A DNA stretch of 33,706 nucleotides from an uncultured Bacilli bacterium. GTDB taxonomy: Bacteria > Bacillota_I > Bacilli_A > RF39 > UBA660. Below the pieces are notes generated by a model, which did not search any database, had not been told where the DNA came from, and saw only the letters and a list, made by a program, of their open reading frames with translations. This document shows, piece after piece, positions 26,020 to 33,706 of this stretch. Both the position numbers and the translations under genes were made by a program. The stretch is from positions 1 to 33,706 of the forward strand of contig CANQHQ010000015.1 of the NCBI GenBank assembly GCA_947623825.1, written 5' to 3'. Numbering within the stretch: the first letter of the stretch is position 1; every line of letters begins with the position of its first letter.

Positions 26020-27189
26020 ATGGCAAAAGAAAAATTTGACCGTTCAAAGCCGCACGTTAACGTAGGTACTATTGGACACGTAGACCATGGTAAAACTACA
26101 TTAACAGCTGCAATTACCAAAGTTTTAGGATGCGCTGTTGATTATGCTGATATCGACAAGGCACCTGAAGAAAGAGAAAGAGGTATTACAATTAATACTG
26201 CTCACGTTGAGTATTCAACTGAGAAACGTCACTATGCTCACGTTGACTGTCCAGGACATGCTGACTACGTAAAGAACATGATTACTGGTGCTGCCCAAAT
26301 GGATGGAGCAATCCTAGTTATTGCTGCTACGGATGGACCTATGGCACAAACTCGTGAACATATCCTACTTGCTCGTCAAGTTGGAGTACCAAGAATGGTA
26401 GTGTTCATGAACAAATGTGATATGGTTGATGACGAAGAATTATTAGAATTAGTAGAAATGGAGATTCGTGATTTATTAAACGAATACGATTACGATGGAG
26501 ACAACACTCCAATTATTCGTGGATCTGCATTGAAAGCTCTTGAAGGAGATCCTAAATATGTAGAATCTATCAAAGAGTTAATGAATGCTGTTGACGAATG
26601 GATTCCAACTCCTGAACGTGATACAGAGAAACCATTCTTAATGAGTATCGAAGATGTATTTACGATTACGGGACGTGGAACCGTTGTTACAGGACGTGTA
26701 GAACGTGGTAAATTAAAACTTAACGATGAAGTAGAAATCGTTGGTATTAAAGATACGAAGAAGACCGTTGTTACAGGAATTGAAATGTTCCGTAAACAAT
26801 TAGACTATGCGGAAGCAGGAGACAATGCTGGTATCTTATTACGTGGTATTGCTCGTGAAGAAGTAGAACGTGGTCAAGTACTTGCAAAACCAGGTTCAGT
26901 TACACCACATACTAAGTTCGATGCAGAAGTTTATGTATTGACGAAAGAAGAAGGTGGACGTCATACTCCATTCTTCGCAAACTATCGTCCACAATTCTAT
27001 TTCAGAACGACAGATGTAACAGGTGTTATTGAATTACCTGCTGGTGTAGAAATGGTTATGCCAGGAGATAACGTTACGATGACAGTTGAATTAATTCACC
27101 CAATCGCTATTGAACAAGGAACGAAGTTCTCTATCCGTGAAGGTGGACGTACCGTTGGTGCTGGTTCAGTTACGAAGATTGATAAGTAA
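26020..27189 (+). CDS. tuf: Elongation factor Tu
   Basis: GTPase that delivers aminoacyl-tRNA to the ribosome. It begins [20 protein letters not shown] with G1 GHVDHGKT at 19-26, G2 in ERGITINT, G3 DCPGHADYV and G4 NKCDM. Domains 2 and 3 are complete ([31 protein letters not shown]). From ATG 26020 it has 389 residues, five or six short of usual. The loss is between TKVL and IDKAPEE, in the loop leading to switch I, where only GCAVDYAD is present. AAGGAGG lies just upstream; an ATG at 25999 precedes it and is not the start. A strong terminator follows. Confidence 0.97.
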   Translation: MAKEKFDRSKPHVNVGTIGHVDHGKTTLTAAITKVLGCAVDYADIDKAPEERERGITINTAHVEYSTEKRHYAHVDCPGHADYVKNMITGAAQMDGAILVIAATDGPMAQTREHILLARQVGVPRMVVFMNKCDMVDDEELLELVEMEIRDLLNEYDYDGDNTPIIRGSALKALEGDPKYVESIKELMNAVDEWIPTPERDTEKPFLMSIEDVFTITGRGTVVTGRVERGKLKLNDEVEIVGIKDTKKTVVTGIEMFRKQLDYAEAGDNAGILLRGIAREEVERGQVLAKPGSVTPHTKFDAEVYVLTKEEGGRHTPFFANYRPQFYFRTTDVTGVIELPAGVEMVMPGDNVTMTVELIHPIAIEQGTKFSIREGGRTVGAGSVTKIDK

Positions 27190-27202
27190 TTGTATCAAAT
27201 AA

Positions 27203-27240
27203 AAAAGACAAGCAAGGAGCAATCTCTTGCTTGTTTTTTT
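27203..27240 (+). terminator. Terminator of tuf
   Basis: ACAAGCAAG (27208-27216) pairs with CTTGCTTGT (27226-27234) around a nine-base loop, followed by seven T. A strong intrinsic terminator at the end of the translation block. Confidence 0.9.
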
Positions 27241-27270
27241 GTGTTTTTTACGAGATTCAATAGAAGACAT

Positions 27271-27294
27271 AAAAAAAACTACTTGCGTAGTTTT
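27271..27294 (-). terminator. Terminator of the FemX-like gene
   Basis: AAAACTAC (27275-27282) pairs with GTAGTTTT (27287-27294) around TTGC. The A-run at 27271-27278 supplies the T-run on the minus strand. The stem overlaps the minus-strand stop codon at 27293-27295. Confidence 0.8.
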
Positions 27295-28546
27295 ATATTT
27301 TCTTTCCCTTTTTCTCCATTTTTTTCTTATACATATTATACATTGTTGGATTGATGATTAAATCGAATTCTCCAATATATTCGATGGCACTTGCGTTATA
27401 ACCTAGTTTCATTTCGTTGAGACCAGAATACTTATTCTTTTCGTTGAATTCTCCTGCGATTCCATTTAAATTGAAGTAATTGAATCCTTCGTTATTAAAC
27501 TTCTTGATTAGTTCCCATTTTAATAGATAATTACAGTTATAATTTCGATATTCTTGATTGAATCCTTCTATGATTAAGTGTACGCCTTTATCATATTTGA
27601 TCACTAAGCATCCACCAATTGTAATCCCATTTGGATACTGTTGATATAAGTTTGTTGCGATTGCGAGGCTTTCGTGATATAAACCTAGTAGTTTATCGGA
27701 TTCCATCTTCCGATTCATAATTTTCGTGATATCTTTTCCGGCGATACTTAAACGTTGTAATTCTTCATTTAATTCGGAATTGATGTTGATTTCTTTTTCA
27801 TATTCTTTTTGGCTATTTTCGATGTATTTTGAAGGATTAATGTCCGCAAAATAAATTTCGGCATCTTCTTTGAAACAATCGAGAATGGAACGGTAGTATT
27901 TGATTCCTTTATTATGTTTTCTTTTTATAAATTCATAAAGTGTTTCCAATTCTTCATTGGATCCTTGTCTAATTTCTATTCCACATTTGGTTGCTTTACT
28001 GATTTTGTTTCTGATATTCTTGGATAATTGGTGATAGAGACGATCGTTGGTGGTAATCAATTTTGTAATGGCGGTCCAACGAGGTTTATCATTTTCAAAA
28101 AACTTATTAAATCCATGGTGAATATATCCATTTTTCTGAAGAATTTCCAATATTCCGTTAATTTCTGGGTTGTAGGAAATAATTTGTCCATCCTTTTTTC
28201 TTTCTGCACAATGTACTAAGGGATTCATTTTAATATAGAGAAAGCGTTGTTTAAATAATAATTTTTTTAAACGAATTGTTAATTCCTCTATGAAGTCTTC
28301 ATTGGTGTAATCTACTAAATATCCGTAGGGTGCATAGGCAAATTTATAACCTAAAAAAACAGGTTTATAAATCATCATTGTCGCTCCGACTAATTCATTA
28401 CTATTGTTTAGAAATCCTAAAAAATGATGATTATAACCCTCTACTTTCATTGCTTTTCCATAATTCGATGATTGATATGGACTCTTATATTTATGCTTTT
28501 TTGCGTATTCATCGAATTCTTCTTCACTTAAAGTGATAATTTTCAT
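27293..28546 (-). CDS. FemABX-family peptidyltransferase (FemX/MurM-like)
   Basis: Probable aminoacyl-tRNA-dependent enzyme that adds an amino acid to the peptidoglycan stem peptide, in the cytoplasm on lipid-linked precursor. Family traits are QSSNYGKAMKVEGYNHHFLG, FAYAPYGYLVDY, SKNIRNKISKATKCGIEI in the second GNAT-like half, a helical coiled-coil arm (about 240-287), and FNYFNLNGIAGEF near the end. The 417 residues match FemX/FemA-type enzymes. The ATG is preceded by GAGGAGGGG. Which residue it adds cannot be told. It is transcribed alone, opposite to its neighbours and divergent from murD, whose product works in the same pathway. It appears somewhat more AT-rich than the ribosomal block. 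Confidence 0.85.
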   Translation of the reverse strand: MKIITLSEEEFDEYAKKHKYKSPYQSSNYGKAMKVEGYNHHFLGFLNNSNELVGATMMIYKPVFLGYKFAYAPYGYLVDYTNEDFIEELTIRLKKLLFKQRFLYIKMNPLVHCAERKKDGQIISYNPEINGILEILQKNGYIHHGFNKFFENDKPRWTAITKLITTNDRLYHQLSKNIRNKISKATKCGIEIRQGSNEELETLYEFIKRKHNKGIKYYRSILDCFKEDAEIYFADINPSKYIENSQKEYEKEININSELNEELQRLSIAGKDITKIMNRKMESDKLLGLYHESLAIATNLYQQYPNGITIGGCLVIKYDKGVHLIIEGFNQEYRNYNCNYLLKWELIKKFNNEGFNYFNLNGIAGEFNEKNKYSGLNEMKLGYNASAIEYIGEFDLIINPTMYNMYKKKMEKKGKKI

Positions 28547-28573
28547 CTGAACCCCTCCTCTAAAAGGATAAAT

Positions 28574-28602
28574 ATTATATCATATTTTTTTAATATTTTC
28601 AA
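28574..28602 (-). promoter_or_regulatory. Promoter for the FemX-like gene
   Basis: On the minus strand TTGAAA (28602-28597) and TATAAT (28579-28574) are 17 bases apart, and the -10 is extended (TGATATAAT). It leaves a short leader with GAGGAGGGG. Confidence 0.7.
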
Positions 28603-28690
28603 TCTTTTTCCTTGTTCTAGTTTTGGTTGTTTCCTGTTGTCAAATTCTATCAAATTTCCCCTTTTTGGTCAAAAAGAATTGGATTTATAG

Positions 28691-28696
28691 TATAAT
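28691..28696 (+). promoter_or_regulatory. Candidate -10 for murD-eno
   Basis: TATAAT at 28691-28696 lies 22 bases before the murD start. TTGGTC at 28665-28670 is a poor -35 with 20-base spacing. The gap of 172 bases between the divergent genes holds nothing else recognised. Confidence 0.45.
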
Positions 28697-28718
28697 GAAG
28701 TAGAAAGGTGGTTTCTGC

Positions 28719-31361
<2,643 letters not shown>

Positions 31362-31363
<2 letters not shown>

Positions 31364-31388
31364 GATGAAGGAGACTTCATCTTTTTTC
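31362..31388 (+). terminator. Terminator of murD-eno
   Basis: AAGATGAAG (31362-31370) pairs with CTTCATCTT (31375-31383) around GAGA, followed by T bases. The stem begins within the TAA stop of eno (31361-31363). Confidence 0.9.
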
Positions 31389-31401
31389 TTGTGAAAAAGT
31401 A

Positions 31402-31410
31402 TGGTATACT
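31402..31410 (+). promoter_or_regulatory. Extended -10 promoter for the ABC transporter gene
   Basis: TGGTATACT at 31402-31410 is an extended -10 (TGnTATACT). No good -35 is visible. Transcription near 31417 would leave almost no leader before the first ATG at 31420. Confidence 0.5.
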
Positions 31411-31419
31411 GAGGTCGGG

Positions 31420-33198
31420 ATGTGTGGTAGTATGAGGAAAAAGCAGAGTGATTTGAAAGAATTGATTCATTATTTTCAACGTTCTTGGAAATTGATTCGT
31501 TCAGAAAAGAAATTGTTATTTTTTTGCCTTTTTTGTTCTTTACTATTGTGCCTTTTTAGTGTCATTACTCCCTTATTGATGGCTACGTTACTTTTACGAT
31601 TGACCAATGGACTTCTTCAAGAATTGGTAGTAGCGGCGGTCTTTGTTCTTGGGGTAGAACTTTCTAGAAATGTTTTTAATTTCTTGAATTTGCTTGTTTT
31701 TCAAAAGTATTTGATGAAATCGGTTTCTTATTTTCAGGTAGAATTGGCTAGAGAAACTTTGAAGTTAGAAACGTACGAGATGGATCAAAAATCTTCGGGT
31801 GTATTTATTGATCGATTAAATAATGATACTCGCGAAATTGTAAATATTTTTACAAGAGTTGGCGATGTTTTGATTGATTTGTTTTCTAATGTGGGTGTTT
31901 TGGTCGCTATCTTTTTAATTAGTAAAGTATTTTTCTTTTATTTTCTTCTTGTGATTTTTCTTATTTTTACTTTTGAACGAATTCGTCTCCGTAAGCAGAT
32001 GGAACTAGATAAAGAGCGGCGTAAATTAAATGAAAAAAATACAGGTTTAACAGGAGAACTCGTGCGTGGACTTCGTGATTTACGGGTTTTAAATGCTGAA
32101 AATAACTTTATGGATCTTGCGAAAGATCGTTTATGGGAAGTAAATGAAAAAAATTATCAAATTTCTAAAGTGCGTGCGAGTTATACGCTAGGAATTTCTT
32201 CTCTTCGTGATATCTGTTTCTTTTTATTTATTTTATTGGGTGTTTTTCTTGTTTCTCACGATATGTTAACTATTGCGAATTTTGTGATTATTTATATGTA
32301 TCGTAGTCGGGTACTAGGTGTTCTTCAGCACTATTCTATGCTTCTAGAAATGATCAAACAATTTAATTTAGCGGCAGGACGTGTCTTCGCTATTATTGAT
32401 GGAGAAAATTTTGAAAAGGAAACCTTTGGTTCTAAGAAACTTCCAGATTTTCAAGGAAAGATTGAATTCCAAAATGTTTCTTTTTCTTATCGTGATGCGT
32501 CTCCGGTACTTAAAAATACTCAATTTACAGTAGAACCACATCGTGTTGTTTCTTTTGTAGGAAAGAGTGGTTCGGGGAAAAGTACCATCTTTTCTCTAAT
32601 AATGCGTTTGTATTCTGCTTCAGAAGGACAAATTTTGATGGATGGAGTTCCTATTTCTGAGTTATCTAAAAATACGTTACGAGATCAAATTACGATGGTT
32701 CCGCAGAGTCCTTATATTTTTCATTTGAGTATTCGGGATAATTTACGATTGGCTTGTAAAAAAATGACTGAAGAAGAAATGATAGAGGCTTGTAAAACGG
32801 CACAACTTCATGATTTTATTACTTCCCTTCCTGATGGATATGATACGATTTTGGGAGAAGGAGGATTGACTCTTTCGGGAGGAGAGAGACAACGACTTGC
32901 CATCGCTCGGGCGTTACTGAAGAATCCTAAAGTTCTTTTGTTTGATGAAGCGACAAGTGCCTTAGATAATGAGACACAAGACGAGATACAGAAAGCCATT
33001 CAAAATTTAAAAGAGAAATGTACGGTTCTTGTGATTGCACATCGTTTATCAACGGTCGTCGATAGTGATGTTATTTATGTCATCGATCGAGGAACGGTTG
33101 TGGCATCTGGTACACATAGGCAGTTATTAAAGGAAAGTCAAGAATATCAAAAATTGTATGAAAAAGATATTCGGGAAGATTCTGCTTCTGTGAGGTGA
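31420..33198 (+). CDS. ABC transporter, exporter type, fused membrane and ATPase domains
   Basis: Half-transporter that should work as a homodimer or with a partner encoded elsewhere. Six membrane helices occupy about 28-320. The ATPase domain has Walker A GKSGSGKST at 381-389, the Q-loop in TMVPQSPYIF, signature LSGGERQRLAIARAL from 485, Walker B VLLFDEATSALD near 505-516 and the H-loop in VIAHRLST. This is the lipid/multidrug/peptide exporter class; the substrate cannot be told. The length of 592 residues is typical. The first ATG (31420) is adjacent to GAGGTCGGG with no spacer and lies at the predicted transcript start; ATG 31432 is an alternative. The Nudix gene follows four bases after the stop. 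Confidence 0.92.
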   Translation: MCGSMRKKQSDLKELIHYFQRSWKLIRSEKKLLFFCLFCSLLLCLFSVITPLLMATLLLRLTNGLLQELVVAAVFVLGVELSRNVFNFLNLLVFQKYLMKSVSYFQVELARETLKLETYEMDQKSSGVFIDRLNNDTREIVNIFTRVGDVLIDLFSNVGVLVAIFLISKVFFFYFLLVIFLIFTFERIRLRKQMELDKERRKLNEKNTGLTGELVRGLRDLRVLNAENNFMDLAKDRLWEVNEKNYQISKVRASYTLGISSLRDICFFLFILLGVFLVSHDMLTIANFVIIYMYRSRVLGVLQHYSMLLEMIKQFNLAAGRVFAIIDGENFEKETFGSKKLPDFQGKIEFQNVSFSYRDASPVLKNTQFTVEPHRVVSFVGKSGSGKSTIFSLIMRLYSASEGQILMDGVPISELSKNTLRDQITMVPQSPYIFHLSIRDNLRLACKKMTEEEMIEACKTAQLHDFITSLPDGYDTILGEGGLTLSGGERQRLAIARALLKNPKVLLFDEATSALDNETQDEIQKAIQNLKEKCTVLVIAHRLSTVVDSDVIYVIDRGTVVASGTHRQLLKESQEYQKLYEKDIREDSASVR

Positions 33199-33202
33199 GA
33201 AA

Positions 33203-33598
33203 ATGAAAACTTGTATTGTTTTAACTGGTATTTTGAAAAGTAAAGATGAATTTCTGGTTGTAAGACGGCAGGAACATGATTCCCTTTATCCTGGAGCATG
33301 GGAATTTCCAGGTGGACATTTGGAAGAAGGAGAACTTCTTTTAGAGGGACTAAAGCGAGAATTAAAAGAAGAAATTGGCTTCGATGCAGACTGTTCCCCT
33401 AAGATTACCCATTATTACGATACGTTAGTAGAAGAGAATAACGTTTTAGAGCATCACATCGAATTGGATTTTGTGATTGAGGTAGAGAAAGAAAATTTGG
33501 CGATTTCTTTAAGCGAAGAACATGAGGATTATGCGTGGGTTTTTAAAGATTCTCCTCTTCTTGATGATTTTATTTGTGATAAGTTATCGAATCTATGA
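33203..33598 (+). CDS. Nudix hydrolase, MutT-like
   Basis: Small cytoplasmic hydrolase that cleaves nucleoside diphosphates linked to another moiety. The Nudix box is complete: GHLEEGELLLEGLKRELKEE followed by IGF, fitting GX5EX7REUXEEXGU. The lead-in RRQEHDSLYPGAWEFPGG suits substrates such as oxidised dNTPs or sugar nucleotides. The length of 131 residues is typical of MutT-like proteins. GAGGTGA, which overlaps the ABC gene stop, precedes the ATG, so the two are co-transcribed and perhaps coupled. The true substrate is unknown. Confidence 0.9.
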   Translation: MKTCIVLTGILKSKDEFLVVRRQEHDSLYPGAWEFPGGHLEEGELLLEGLKRELKEEIGFDADCSPKITHYYDTLVEENNVLEHHIELDFVIEVEKENLAISLSEEHEDYAWVFKDSPLLDDFICDKLSNL

Positions 33599-33665
33599 GA
33601 TGTTATAGCATCCATTTATGAAATGTTATAGATGAAGTAAAGTAAATGTGGGAAAAATTTTAAAG

Positions 33666-33701
33666 AAAATACAAGTTATATAATTAATTTGTATTTTTTT
33701 T
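33666..33701 (+). terminator. Terminator after the Nudix gene
   Basis: AAAATACAA (33666-33674) pairs with TTGTATTTT (33689-33697) around an AT-rich loop, followed by more T. Between the stop and this hairpin ATGTTATAG occurs twice (33600-33608 and 33623-33631), with no clear function. Confidence 0.75.
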
Positions 33702-33706
33702 ACATT

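Noticed and set aside
33600-33631. ATGTTATAG direct repeats as an attachment site
   Set aside because: Only nine bases, spaced 14 apart, with no integrase, tRNA or mobile gene nearby.

Overview
The window looks like a chromosomal housekeeping segment from a low-GC, Gram-positive-type bacterium of the Bacillota. A deep-branching or genome-reduced Bacilli lineage (RF39-like, Erysipelotrichia-like, or a walled relative of the Mollicutes) fits best. The reasons are the AT-rich sequence, strong AGGAGG-type ribosome binding sites, many TGnTATAAT promoters, and a gene order that matches the Bacillus clpC-cysS-mrnC-rlmB-sigH-secE-nusG-rplKAJL-ybxB-rpoBC-rpsLG-fusA-tuf interval. The code is standard: Trp is TGG, and TGA, TAA and TAG all end genes. 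The assignment to a lineage is inference; no rRNA gene is present.

Layout. 1-165 is a hairpin-rich leader, then clpC (166-2463), cysS and a YugP-type membrane zinc protease (2573-4680). A VanY-type wall carboxypeptidase with an unusual architecture lies on the minus strand (4721-6613). From 6835 the plus strand carries mrnC, rlmB, a SigH-like sigma factor, a tail-anchored protein with degenerate kinase-like motifs, secE and nusG. Next come rplK-rplA and rplJ-rplL with structured leaders. An unrecognised 356-residue protein and a YbxB/RsmC-type methyltransferase precede rpoB-rpoC. A small surface-anchored protein sits between rpoC and rpsL-rpsG-fusA, and tuf has its own promoter. A FemX-like bridge transferase (minus) is divergent from murD, followed by eno, an ABC exporter and a Nudix hydrolase.

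How it works together. Most of the window makes the transcription and translation machinery: RNA polymerase core, NusG, L11, L1, L10, L12, S12, S7, EF-G, EF-Tu, CysRS, and rRNA processing and modification enzymes. Protein quality control (ClpC, YugP), secretion (SecE) and wall synthesis (VanY-like, FemX, MurD) are interleaved. The ribosomal protein operons carry a clear L10-type leader and two leaders that share a GTGGGA...CCAC arrangement, likely L1 autoregulatory sites.

Most interesting points: a VanY-family protein whose third zinc-ligand His is Gln and which has a J-domain-like N terminus; a pseudokinase-like protein; RpoB with Asn at the rifampicin position 526, as in Mollicutes; S12 with Ile at the normally invariant Pro of the streptomycin loop; a promoter followed at once by a strong terminator before the methyltransferase gene; and an abbreviated version of the usual Bacillus gene order. 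No mobile element, CRISPR array, tRNA or rRNA was seen.
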